Source: Desulfoferula mesophila
GTDB taxonomy: Bacteria; Desulfobacterota; Desulfarculia; Desulfarculales; Desulfarculaceae
Reading direction: 5' to 3'
Assembly: GCF_037076455.1 (NCBI RefSeq)
Contig: NZ_AP028679.1
Coordinates: forward strand, 2,867,501-2,931,500
Length of the DNA: 64,000 nt
The notes under the pieces are model-generated. The model worked only from the letters and a program-made list of their open reading frames with translations, did not search any database and was not told the DNA's origin. The translations under genes and the position numbers were made by a program. Positions within the stretch are counted from its first letter, which is position 1. Every line of letters begins with the position of its first letter. Below are positions 51,876 through 59,938 of this stretch, piece after piece.

Positions 51876-52685
51876 TTAGTGCCAGTCAACAGTAGAAACT
51901 TCGGGTGAATTTATAGCGAGGTATTCGGCTGGTGTCAGGTTGCCGAGGGACTCATGAGGGCGTTCCTCGTTGTACTCCTTGAGCCAGCGATCCGTGATTT
52001 CCCGCACCTCGCTTAGACGGGAAAATATGTAAAGGTCCAGCACCTCTTCCCGATAGGTCCGGTTGAAGCGTTCAATGTATGAATTCTGGGTGGGCTTGCC
52101 GGGCTGAGTGAAACCCAAATCGATACTATGCTCCTCGGCCCATTGGGCCATAGCTACACTGACCAGCTCCGGGCCGTTGTCCAGCCTCAGCCTGGACGGG
52201 TAGCCCCGCCAGGCAGCGATACGCTCCAGCACTCGGATTATCCTTTGGGCGGGGAGATTGACGTCCACCTCTATGGCCAGGGCCTCTCGATTGAAATCAT
52301 CCACCACATTAAAGGTCCTGAATCGCTGGCCGCCATACAGGGCATCGCTCATGAAGTCCACCGACCAGCAGATATTGGCCAGATCCGGCACTGCAAGCGG
52401 CTGGGGATCACGAGTAGGCAGGCGCTTCTTACCCTTCCTGCGAAGGTTTAGCTTCAGGGCGCAGTACACTCGGTACACCCGCTTGTGATTCCAGCCATGT
52501 CCATCCCGCCGAATTACTTGAAACAGTTTGGCAAAGCCGTATCTGGGATATTTGTCTGCCAGCGAAGTCAGCGCCTCGATGATCGGACCATCGTCGCGGG
52601 GCTTGGGTCGGTAGGCATAAACCGACCGGCTCAGCCTCAGGGCGCGGCAGGCCCGGCGAATGCTCAGACCGTGCTCTTTGCACAT
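51876..52685 (-). CDS. IS3-family transposase OrfB (DDE integrase domain)
   Basis: This 269-residue catalytic part has an HTH_21-like start (EHGLSIRRACRALRLSRSVYAYRP) and an rve integrase core with the acidic triad in WSVDFMSDAL, LRLDNGPELVS and NSYIERFNRTYREEVLD. It is probably made as an OrfAB fusion: the frame continues upstream of the ATG as NIRPAGRRDLAKF and meets orfA at GAAAGAAAAATA, where a -1 slip would join them. Confidence 0.93.
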   Translation of the reverse strand: MCKEHGLSIRRACRALRLSRSVYAYRPKPRDDGPIIEALTSLADKYPRYGFAKLFQVIRRDGHGWNHKRVYRVYCALKLNLRRKGKKRLPTRDPQPLAVPDLANICWSVDFMSDALYGGQRFRTFNVVDDFNREALAIEVDVNLPAQRIIRVLERIAAWRGYPSRLRLDNGPELVSVAMAQWAEEHSIDLGFTQPGKPTQNSYIERFNRTYREEVLDLYIFSRLSEVREITDRWLKEYNEERPHESLGNLTPAEYLAINSPEVSTVDWH

Positions 52686-52717
52686 GAACTTAGCCAGATC
52701 GCGCCGACCCGCTGGCC

Positions 52718-52984
52718 TTATATTTTTCTTTCGATGACGTCCTTCAGAGCCCGATTCTCAAGGCTCAAGTCGGCGTACATCTGCTTTAGACGCCTGTTTT
52801 CTTCTTCAAGCTCCTTGAGCCGGACGATGTCCGAGGCCTCCATGCCCCCGTACTTGGACTTCCATTTGTAGTAGGTGGCGCTGCTGACACCGTATTCCCG
52901 GCAGACCTCCTTGGCGGTCCTGCCCCCTTCCACCTCTTTCAGAATTTTGACGATCTGAGTTTCGCTGAATCTGGTCCTGCGCAT
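52718..52984 (-). CDS. IS3-family transposase OrfA (helix-turn-helix, leucine-zipper)
   Basis: This 88-residue protein has an HTH_Tnp_1 domain (RTRFSETQIVKILKEVEGGRTAKEVCREYGVSSATYYKWKSKYGG) followed by a heptad region (RLKELEEENRRLKQMYADLSLENRALKDVIERK). It binds the element ends and, through frameshifting, forms the N-terminus of the full transposase. Confidence 0.93.
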   Translation of the reverse strand: MRRTRFSETQIVKILKEVEGGRTAKEVCREYGVSSATYYKWKSKYGGMEASDIVRLKELEEENRRLKQMYADLSLENRALKDVIERKI

Positions 52985-53110
52985 CGTGAAGAGTCCTCCT
53001 TGCAGACCTCAGTCTGCCAGAAGTCTCTACCTCAAACTGGCCCTATTTTAAGGGAGGGTTACACCCCGACTGCGGAGATGATAAGGTGAGGCGTCCCCTG
53101 GCCAGGAGTT

Positions 53111-53809
53111 GTGGACTTGCTTTCCAAACTATCCAAGATGACGCCCCTCAAACAAACGCTCATTCGTCTTCTGGCCCGGCCCAGCGCGGTGGTCGCCGCC
53201 CTGCTCCCCAGCCGCCGCTCCATCCGCGTAATGCGCCGGCTCAACCGCATCATCTTGTCCGCGCCCCAGCTTCTGGCCATAGCCCAAAAGATCGAGGAGC
53301 AAGCGCCTTGCCGGGTGCTGATCTTCGGCGTGGGCCATGACAGCTTGTTTTGGCACCGGCTCAACCGCAACGGCCGCACGGTGTTCCTGGAAGACGACGA
53401 GGGCTGGCTGAGGAAAGTAACGGCCAAGGTGAAAAACCTGCAGGCCTACGCGGTGGGCTACGACACCGAGCAAAAAGATTGGCAACGATATCTGGGCAAT
53501 CCCGCCCTGCTGGTCATGGACCTGCCCTTGCCGGTCACGGAGCGGCCATGGGATCTGATCTTGGTGGACGGGCCGGCGGGATGGTGCGACAACGCCCCCG
53601 GCCGCATGAAAAGCATCTACCTGGCCCACCAGCTGGTTAAACCGGGCGGCGACGTGTTCGTCCACGACTGCGAGCGTGAAGTGGAGGAGGCGTTCTGCGA
53701 GCGGTTCCTGGGCCGGGAAAACCTGATAAGGGAAATAGCCGCGCCGCAAGGCTTGCTGCGCCACTACCGCATACTCTCCCCCGGCCCCAAACGTCCCCCA
53801 ACAAATTAG
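53111..53809 (+). CDS. DUF579-like (plant-type polysaccharide 4-O-methyltransferase-like) protein
   Basis: This roughly 232-residue protein contains CRVLIFGVGHDSLFWHRLNRNGRTVFLEDDEGWL, WDLILVDGPAGW and KPGGDVFVHDCEREVEEAF. This layout matches the polysaccharide-biosynthesis/DUF579 family, whose plant members methylate glucuronic acid on xylan; bacterial homologues are uncharacterised. The GHDSLFW part would bind S-adenosylmethionine. The N-terminal 50 residues have basic and hydrophobic character but no clear signal. The start is uncertain: GTG at 53111, TTG at 53117 (AGGAG better spaced) or the ATG at 53138. The gene stands alone between the IS element and a broken hydrolase gene. Confidence 0.72.
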   Translation: MDLLSKLSKMTPLKQTLIRLLARPSAVVAALLPSRRSIRVMRRLNRIILSAPQLLAIAQKIEEQAPCRVLIFGVGHDSLFWHRLNRNGRTVFLEDDEGWLRKVTAKVKNLQAYAVGYDTEQKDWQRYLGNPALLVMDLPLPVTERPWDLILVDGPAGWCDNAPGRMKSIYLAHQLVKPGGDVFVHDCEREVEEAFCERFLGRENLIREIAAPQGLLRHYRILSPGPKRPPTN

Positions 53810-53969
53810 TAAGCTTTGCCTTCCTCCTGGCCGTCGATTCAGCCCAAAGTTCCTCGCCCGCCCCAATGCGGGCTTGTGTCCCATGTCTGGAAGGGATAAA
53901 TTTTAAACGCCCGCCCTATGTTCCTGCCCGAGCGGCCCATGAAAAACCCGGTATCCGAAAGGCACCACC

Positions 53970-55065
53970 ATGAAACTAAAACCAGTCGCCTGGTTACTTT
54001 TGCTCTTGGGAACGGCGGTCCTGCTGCCCGCCGCATCCTAATTCCTGCACCGATTTCATCCTCAAAGCGGCTGACGGCACCGTGGTGGACGGCCGTTCCC
54101 TGGAGTGGGCGATACCCACCAAGTCTCGGATCATCGTGCACCCGCGCGGCCACAAATACGTCAGCCAGGCTCCGGGCGGAAAATCCGGACTGGCCTGGAC
54201 CGGCAAATACGCCTTCGTCAACGTGAACATGTACGACGTGGACGTGGTGGTGGACGGCATGAACGAAAAGGGCCTGTCCGTGGGAGCCCTGTTCCTGCCC
54301 ACCTCCCAGTTCCCCCAGCTTAAACCGGAGGAGGCCTCCCGCTCCTTGTTCGTGTTGCAATTCGGCCACTGGCTCTTGAGCAACTTCAGCACCGTGGCCG
54401 AGGTGAAAAAGGCCTTGCCCTCGGTGATAGTCTGGAGCGAGTTCCTTCCCAGCATGGGCATGCAGTTCACCGCCCACACCGCCGTGCACGACGCCCAGGG
54501 CAACAGCATCGTCATCGAGTTCCTGAACCATCAGTGCCAGGTGCACGACAACCCCACCGGGGTGATGACCAACGCCCCGGACTTCGGCTGGCAGCTGTCC
54601 AACCTGAGCAACTACCTGAATCTGTCGCCCTACAACGCGGCGCCTGTCGATTATTGGGGCCTGAAGGTGAGCCCCACCGGCCAAGGCAGCGGCATGCTGG
54701 GCCTGCCCGGCGACGTCACCCCGCCCTCGCGCTTTGTCCGGGCGGTGCTGATGACCCAGTTCTCCCTGAAGCCCGCCGACGCCTCCCAGGCGGTGAACCT
54801 GGCCAACCACATCCTCATGTCCCTGGACATCCCCAAGGGCTTAAGCCGGGAAAAGTCGGAAAAACAGACCCTGTACGACCGCACCATGTGGGTGGTGATC
54901 AAGGACCTGAAGCGCCGGGTGTATTACTACCGCTCCTATGACAACCAGGTGCTCAGGGCGGTGCATCTGGGCAAGCTAGACCTGAAGCCGGGAGCCAAGG
55001 TCGTGTCCATGCCCCTGGAGACCCCGCCCGCCGCCATCGCCGACACCAGCGATATGCTGCGCTGA
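53970..55065 (+). pseudogene. choloylglycine hydrolase/linear-amide Ntn-hydrolase, frameshifted after the signal peptide
   Basis: From the ATG at 53970 the frame encodes a signal peptide (MKLKPVAWLLLL to LLPAAS) and then stops at TAA 54039-54041. A different frame continues from 54040 with NSCTDFILKAADGTVVDGRSLEW and runs to 55065. The Cys of SCTDF is the expected N-terminal nucleophile of a linear-amide C-N hydrolase, normally exposed by signal cleavage. The rest is family-like: VDVVVDGMNEKGLSVGALF, IVIEFLNHQ, DNPTGVMTNAPDFGWQ. One base change around 54030-54045 would restore the gene, so this is either a real recent frameshift or a sequencing error. Confidence 0.75.
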
Positions 55066-55080
55066 CCCTCGACATGATTC

Positions 55081-55121
55081 GGCCCCGGCCCGGCCTCCCC
55101 CGGGGAGCGCCGGCCGGGGCC
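55081..55121. terminator. hairpin between convergent genes
   Basis: GGCCCCGGCC and GGCCGGGGCC make a perfect 10-bp stem, with a second smaller stem inside (CTCCCCCGGGGAG), followed by GTTTGCG. It lies between the hydrolase stop and the stop of the convergent CBS gene. Confidence 0.65.
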
Positions 55122-55147
55122 GTTTGCGTCCGTTGGCAAACGCCGGT

Positions 55148-55606
55148 CTAGTCGCCTTGGCCTACCAGGGTGCGCAGAATATCTTCCTTACCCACCACGC
55201 CCACCAGTTTGCCCTCGTCCAGAACCGGCAGGGTGTGAAAGCCCTTTTCCACCATCAGGGAGGCTATCTCCTCGATGGGGGTATCCGGTCCCACGGTGAC
55301 CGGATCGGGGGTCATGGCCTGCTCCACGCTGGTGGCCGCTATCTTTTGCACCTCGCGCTCGATCTTTTTGAGCGAGGTCAGGGGAATGAAGGAATCCAGC
55401 AGGGTGAAATAGGAAGGCACCGGCAGGGCCTCCTGTTGGGAGATCAGGTCGCTCTGGCACAGGATGCCTTTCAGGCGGCCGGCCTTGTCCACCACGGGCA
55501 GGGCGTTGAAGCCCTTTTGCAAAAGCAGCTTGGCCGCCTTGGTCACCTCGGTATCCGGGGTGAGAGTGAGCACCTCGCGAGTCATGATGTCTTTGGCCTT
55601 GATCAT
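55148..55606 (-). CDS. two-CBS-domain protein
   Basis: This 152-residue cytoplasmic protein consists of a CBS pair: the first repeat at about 1-60 (MIKAKDIMTREVLTLTPDTEVTKAAKLLLQKGFNALPVVDKAGRLKGILCQSDLI) and the second at about 90-150 (AMTPDPVTVGPDTPIEEIASLMVEKGFHTLPVLDEGKLVGVVGKEDIL). CBS pairs bind adenine nucleotides and act as energy-state sensors. It is not fused to an effector, and its partner is unknown. The gene is monocistronic. Confidence 0.93.
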   Translation of the reverse strand: MIKAKDIMTREVLTLTPDTEVTKAAKLLLQKGFNALPVVDKAGRLKGILCQSDLISQQEALPVPSYFTLLDSFIPLTSLKKIEREVQKIAATSVEQAMTPDPVTVGPDTPIEEIASLMVEKGFHTLPVLDEGKLVGVVGKEDILRTLVGQGD

Positions 55607-55861
55607 TTCACCTAGTCCCTTGCATGAGTGAACTCCCAGAATACCTAAATATAATTTTAACCCTTTTGCCGCAGCGGGGGAGCAGGATATTCGCCGGGGG
55701 GAGCGTCCCGCCCGCTTTGCTCCCTGCTCGGCGGGCCGGAGACGAAAGGCGTCTTGTCCCGGCCAAATGAATTGGGTAGTTTATAGGCCTGTCGTTCGCA
55801 AGGTGTCCCACAGCCTTGAAGGCCGAGGCGAGAGCCCACCCCGAGACACTGGAGGCCTGAC

Positions 55862-57433
55862 ATGCCGCGCACCCAAGTTGCGATAATCGGAGCCGGGCTG
55901 GCCGGAATCCTGGCCGCCGTGGCGGCCTCCCGGGCTGGAGCCCGGGTTTTGCTCATAGACCGGGGCGGCATGGGCCTGGGCAGCAACTCGGCCATGAGCA
56001 ACGGCAACTTCGGCGGCCCCACCGCGCAATACGCCTTGGACAACTACGTGGAGGACACCCTGCGCGCGGGGAGGGGCCTGTGCCGCGCCTCCTGGGTGCG
56101 GCGGGTGGGGCAAGAGCTTCCCGCCTCCTTCGCCTTCATGGGGGAGCTGGGGGTGGAGCTCAGCGACCATGGCGACTCCTACCTTTCCCCCACCCACAAG
56201 CAGGACGGATTTCGGGGGGCCTGGTTCATGGCCACCCTGGCCGCGCGCCTGCGGGACGAAAAAAACCTGGAGCGCCTGGCAAAGTTCCAGGTGCGGCGCA
56301 TCCTGACCCGAGACGGCCGGGCGGTGGGCCTGGAGGGCCGCGACGCCCAGGGGCGCCTGGTGCGGGTGGCGGCCTCGGCGGTGGTGCTGGCCGCCGGAGG
56401 CGCCGGGGCGGTGTACGCGGTCAACGACAACATGAAGGCCATCATGGGTCAAGGCTACGCCCTGGCCGCCCAAGCCGGGTTGCCCCTGTGGGACATGGAG
56501 TTCGTGCAGTTCTACCCCTTGGTGCTGGTGGAGCCGGGCCTGCCCCGGGTGATGCTCTATCCCCGCTATCCCCAGGGCACCCGCCTGATCAACGCGGCCG
56601 GCCAAGACCTCCTGGCCCGCTCGGGCATTGTCGACGTGAACCAGGGCATCATGGAGTTGCGCGACCGCCTGTCCGCGGCCATGGCCCGGGAAGCGGCGTC
56701 CGGGCCGGTGCGGGTTGATTTCACCGGCGTGGCCGAGGAGCACTGGTCGCGTTATCCCCTGGCCATGCTGGGCAAGATGCGCTTTGATTTCCGCCGCAAA
56801 CCGGTGGCGGTGATGCCCGGAGCCCACTTTTGCATGGGCGGGGTAAAGGCCAAGCCGGACGGCGCCACGGCCCTGCCCGGCCTGTTCGCCTGCGGGGAGA
56901 TGCTCTGGGGCATGCACGGGGCCAACCGCCGGGGAGGCAACGCCCTGACCGAGTGCGTGGTCTCCGGCCGCCTCACCGGCCTGGGCGCGGCGGCCTATGC
57001 CCTGACCCAGGATGCGCCTCCCGCCGTGCCGGAGGCCCCGGCCGACGACGGCGCCCCGGAAGCCGAGAAGGGCATGACCGAATTGCGCGCCTTGCGCCAA
57101 AAGCTGCGGGACATCGCCTGGCAACGGGCGGGCATAGAACGCCGGGAAGAGGACCTGGCCCTGGGCCACAGCGAGCTGACCGCCTGGCACCAGGAGCTTG
57201 CCGCCACGCCGGTGGGCGGGGCGCGGCCGGATTGGCTGCGCTGGGACCTGGAATGCGGCGGGCGCTTCCTGAGCGCGGTACTTACCGCCAGCCGGGCCCG
57301 CCGGGAAACCCGCGGGGCGCTGCTTCGCTCCGACCATCCCCAGACCGACGACGCCGCCTGGTTGGTCAACAGCCGCCTGGAGGCCGGGGCTGACGGAGGC
57401 TGGTCCCTGAGCCATCACGCGGTGGAGGCCTGA
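55862..57433 (+). CDS. fumarate reductase/succinate dehydrogenase-type flavoprotein
   Basis: This 523-residue FAD protein has the dinucleotide motif QVAIIGAGLAGILAAVAASRAGARVLLIDRG, the FAD loop SNSAMSNGNFGGP, VVLAAGGAGAVYAVN, the substrate region around MGGVKAKPDGATALPGLFACGEMLWGMHGANRRGGNAL with the characteristic HG-A-R-GG-N motif, and a C-terminal helical domain (about 405-500). It is related to SdhA/FrdA, NadB and adenylylsulfate reductase alpha. No iron-sulfur or membrane subunit gene is adjacent, so the electron donor is unclear. It lies upstream of the cobalamin riboswitch, on the same strand. Confidence 0.87.
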   Translation: MPRTQVAIIGAGLAGILAAVAASRAGARVLLIDRGGMGLGSNSAMSNGNFGGPTAQYALDNYVEDTLRAGRGLCRASWVRRVGQELPASFAFMGELGVELSDHGDSYLSPTHKQDGFRGAWFMATLAARLRDEKNLERLAKFQVRRILTRDGRAVGLEGRDAQGRLVRVAASAVVLAAGGAGAVYAVNDNMKAIMGQGYALAAQAGLPLWDMEFVQFYPLVLVEPGLPRVMLYPRYPQGTRLINAAGQDLLARSGIVDVNQGIMELRDRLSAAMAREAASGPVRVDFTGVAEEHWSRYPLAMLGKMRFDFRRKPVAVMPGAHFCMGGVKAKPDGATALPGLFACGEMLWGMHGANRRGGNALTECVVSGRLTGLGAAAYALTQDAPPAVPEAPADDGAPEAEKGMTELRALRQKLRDIAWQRAGIERREEDLALGHSELTAWHQELAATPVGGARPDWLRWDLECGGRFLSAVLTASRARRETRGALLRSDHPQTDDAAWLVNSRLEAGADGGWSLSHHAVEA

Positions 57434-57584
57434 GCCGGGCCAGGCCCAGGATAAGCAACACAGCGCGTCCAGCAACCGGCTCTCCAGGCCGCCGAAGCCG
57501 TTGCGGTGCTTGCCTCGCCGCCCCAGCGGCGCGGCAAGGCGCGCTTATTGACAGCCCCCCTCGCCCGTGTAAGAATTTCGCCAT

Positions 57585-57745
57585 CATAGGAGCGGGTGGC
57601 CATAAGGGCCCCAAAGGGAAGACGGTGCGAATCCGTCGCGGTCCCGCCGCTGTAACCGGTTACGAAAGCCGCGATGCCACTGACCCAAGGTTGGGAAGGC
57701 GCGGCCGGTAGGCTTGAGCCGGAAGCCAGAAAACCTGCCCGCTCC
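57585..57745 (+). promoter_or_regulatory. cobalamin riboswitch
   Basis: The segment carries the B12-element landmarks in order: ATAGGAGCGGG, AAAGGGAAGACGGTGCGAATCC, GCGGTCCCGCCGCTGTAACCGG, GCCACTGACCC, and the closing B12 box GAAGCCAGAAAACCTGCC. It precedes an intrinsic terminator and the BtuF-CbiZ gene by about 150 bases. It should shut the cobamide transport and salvage operon when adenosylcobalamin is plentiful. The rest of the 57434-57584 gap holds nothing I recognise. Confidence 0.93.
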
Positions 57746-57833
57746 CCGGCGCCCCCCAACGCTGCGAAAGACGGTGAGGCGCCAACGACCGTTCGCACGG
57801 TCGTGCTTGGGGGTATGGAAGCAAGGGAGCATC

Positions 57834-57861
57834 CCCGAGTCCGTTGGGCTTGGGTTTTTTT
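57834..57861 (+). terminator. terminator of the riboswitch expression platform
   Basis: CCCGAG (57834-57839) pairs with CTTGGG (57849-57854, one G-U pair), followed by seven T bases at 57855-57861. A strong ACGACCG-TTCG-CACGGTCGT hairpin-like segment around 57785-57804 could be part of the alternative structure. Confidence 0.65.
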
Positions 57862-57897
57862 GTTCCTTGTTTCGGCCCCCCGGGGAAAGAGGAGACT

Positions 57898-59937
57898 ATG
57901 TCCCGCCGCTGGTTTGCGTTGTGCCTTTTGGCCGCGCTTTTGCTTTGGAGCCCGGCCCACCCGGCCTGGGCCTCGGCCGATTTCATCGACTTCGCCGGAC
58001 AACCTCACCATCTGGACGCCCCGCCCCAGCGGGTGGTGTCCCTGGTGCCCGAGGTCAGCGACGCCCTGTATGCCCTGGGGGTGGGCGGCACGCTCAAGGG
58101 CCACACCATGTACACCCGCACTCCGGCCGGGGAGCCGCCGGCCGCCCTGGTGGGCGGCTTCTTCGCGCCCAGCGAAGAGGCCATCCTCAGCCTCAAGCCC
58201 CAGGTGGTGTTCACCAGCCGGGTGCAGGCCGGGCTGGAGAAGAAGTTGGCCGCCCGGGGAATCATGGTGGTGCGTTTGCACGCCCGCGACCTGAAGGACC
58301 TCTACGCCCGCCAGGAAATTTTGGGGCTGATATACGAACGCCCCGCCCAGGCCCGCCGACTCAACGATCAGCTACGAGCGGATTTCGACCTGGTGGCCCG
58401 CAAGGTGGCCCTGGTGCCCCAGGGCGAGCGGCGGCGGGTGATGCGCCTGATGGCCGTGGACCCCCAGGGCGGCTTTGTCTACGCCCCTGGCGACGACTCC
58501 TTTCAGAACGAGCTTATCCGCGCCGCCGGGGGCATCCCTCCCCAGTTGGGGGCCAAAGGGGGCTCGGTGAAGATGAGCCTGGACCAGTGGCGGGCCTTTG
58601 ATCCCCAGGTGGTCTATGCCTGCGGCGACGCCAAGGCGGCCCGCAAGTTCCTGGAGCGTGAGGGCTGGAACCAGGTGGAGGCGGTCAAGAAGCACCGGGT
58701 GATCGCCCTGCCCTGCGACCTCACCTGCCGTCTGTCGTTGGACTCGGGGCTTTTCGCGCAATCTCTGGCCGCCAGGGTCTACGGCGATTTTTTCGCCCAA
58801 AAGAAGTACCAGCTTTATCCCTCGGAGGTGCTGAGCCGCCAGCCGCTGGAGATCGACCTGGCCTACGTGCGCCGGGCGCAGGTGGATCAGGTACGCATCC
58901 AGGACTTCGCCCATCGCACCCTGCTCATCGCTTTCAAAGCGCCCATGACGGTGCTGAGTACCTTGGAGGGCCAGCTGGACGGCGTGACCCTGATCGGTAA
59001 TCACTACATGCCGCCGCCCGCCTGGGGGCTGGGCCACGGCGGAGGCCTGGAGGAGCTGCGCCTGCGGGTGGTCCAGGCCCTGCAAATCGATGCCCGCACC
59101 TCCAGCCTGCTGTTCACCGGGGCGGACATGAACCACCTCTCCGTGCAGCGCCGGGAGGGCCAGGGCCTGGCGGTCTACGCCCTGGTCACCGCCGGGGCCA
59201 TGCACAACGCCCTGCGCATCGCCCAAGAGGGCGGGGCCTACGTGGAGCCGGGCACCATCAACATCCTGGTGCTCACCAACCGCAGCCTCACCCCCCGGGC
59301 CATGGCTCGGGCGATGATCACCATTACCGAGGCCAAGACCGCCGCGCTGCAAGACCTGGACCTGCGCAGCAGCGAGCAGCCTTTGGCCTACCAGGCCACG
59401 GGCACCGGCACCGACAACATCATCGTGGCCCAGGGCGCGGGCCCGCGGGCCGAGCTTACCGGCGGGCACAGCCGCTTGGGGGCCCTGATGGCCCAGGCGG
59501 TGTATGCCGGGGTGCTGGAGGCCCTAGCCAAGCAGAACCGTCTGCACCAGAAGCGCCCCGTCCTGTTGCGCCTAAAGGAGCGGGGAGTGAGCCTCTACGC
59601 CCTGGCCGGGGGCCGGGCGGCGGCCTGCCCTTCCGTGTCCCTGGGGCGCTTGGAGGCGGCCCTGCTGGAGCCGGACAACGCCGCCCTGGTGGAGACCGCC
59701 CTGGCCCTCAGCGACGCCCAGGCCCGGAGCCAGCTCAGCGGCCTGGGGCCTTTCCGCCAGATGTGCGACGCGCGGGCCCGGAGCATCGCCGGCCAGCACC
59801 CCCTGGCCCCGGCTCCCGATTTGCGCGGCCAGGGGCTGCCCGAGCCGCTGGCCCTGGCCCTGGGGGCCGTCATGCGCGGCCTGGCCTCCCAGCCCCAACC
59901 GATGATCCCGGTGTCCGGGGGGGAGTGCGGCTCCTGA
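57898..59937 (+). CDS. exported fusion of BtuF-like cobamide-binding protein and CbiZ adenosylcobinamide amidohydrolase
   Basis: This 679-residue protein begins with a signal peptide (RRWFALCLLAALLLWSPAHP to ASA, about 1-26). Residues about 30-290 form a BtuF/FecB-type binding domain (APPQRVVSLVPEVSDALYALG; AFDPQVVYACGD). Residues about 300-540 match CbiZ, which cleaves the nucleotide-loop amide of cobamides: LIGNHYMPPP, LFTGADMNHLSV, LVTAGAMHNALR, GTINILVLTNRSLTPRAMARAMITITEAKTAALQDL, ATGTGTDNIIVAQG and GHSRLGALMAQAVYAGV. CbiZ is normally cytoplasmic; here the signal peptide would place it outside. GAGGAG precedes the ATG at 57898. The gene is first after the riboswitch. Confidence 0.88.
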   Translation: MSRRWFALCLLAALLLWSPAHPAWASADFIDFAGQPHHLDAPPQRVVSLVPEVSDALYALGVGGTLKGHTMYTRTPAGEPPAALVGGFFAPSEEAILSLKPQVVFTSRVQAGLEKKLAARGIMVVRLHARDLKDLYARQEILGLIYERPAQARRLNDQLRADFDLVARKVALVPQGERRRVMRLMAVDPQGGFVYAPGDDSFQNELIRAAGGIPPQLGAKGGSVKMSLDQWRAFDPQVVYACGDAKAARKFLEREGWNQVEAVKKHRVIALPCDLTCRLSLDSGLFAQSLAARVYGDFFAQKKYQLYPSEVLSRQPLEIDLAYVRRAQVDQVRIQDFAHRTLLIAFKAPMTVLSTLEGQLDGVTLIGNHYMPPPAWGLGHGGGLEELRLRVVQALQIDARTSSLLFTGADMNHLSVQRREGQGLAVYALVTAGAMHNALRIAQEGGAYVEPGTINILVLTNRSLTPRAMARAMITITEAKTAALQDLDLRSSEQPLAYQATGTGTDNIIVAQGAGPRAELTGGHSRLGALMAQAVYAGVLEALAKQNRLHQKRPVLLRLKERGVSLYALAGGRAAACPSVSLGRLEAALLEPDNAALVETALALSDAQARSQLSGLGPFRQMCDARARSIAGQHPLAPAPDLRGQGLPEPLALALGAVMRGLASQPQPMIPVSGGECGS

Positions 59938-59938
59938 T

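Larger units (their letters stand above)
51859..53064 (-). mobile_element. IS3-family insertion sequence, apparently intact
   Basis: The element of about 1.2 kb is bounded by imperfect terminal inverted repeats beginning GTGTAA: GTGTAAACCTCCC at the left, and on the opposite strand GTGTAACCCTCCC at the right end, with AG-GCCAG shared further in. It carries overlapping-phase orfA and orfB on the minus strand, with a run of A bases suited to a -1 frameshift. No target-site duplication is visible in the immediate flanks (CAAG at left, CCCG at right). It inserted just downstream of the tRNA-Gly terminator. Both genes look intact, so the element may be active. Confidence 0.88.

Noticed and set aside
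51855-53068. Target-site duplication of the IS3-family element
   Set aside because: The bases outside the two inverted repeats differ (CAAG and CCCG), so no duplication can be claimed; a rearrangement or imperfect end assignment is possible.
55781-57475. 564-codon minus-strand frame opposite the flavoprotein
   Set aside because: The plus-strand gene has intact FAD motifs; the antisense frame has none and is only a compositional shadow.
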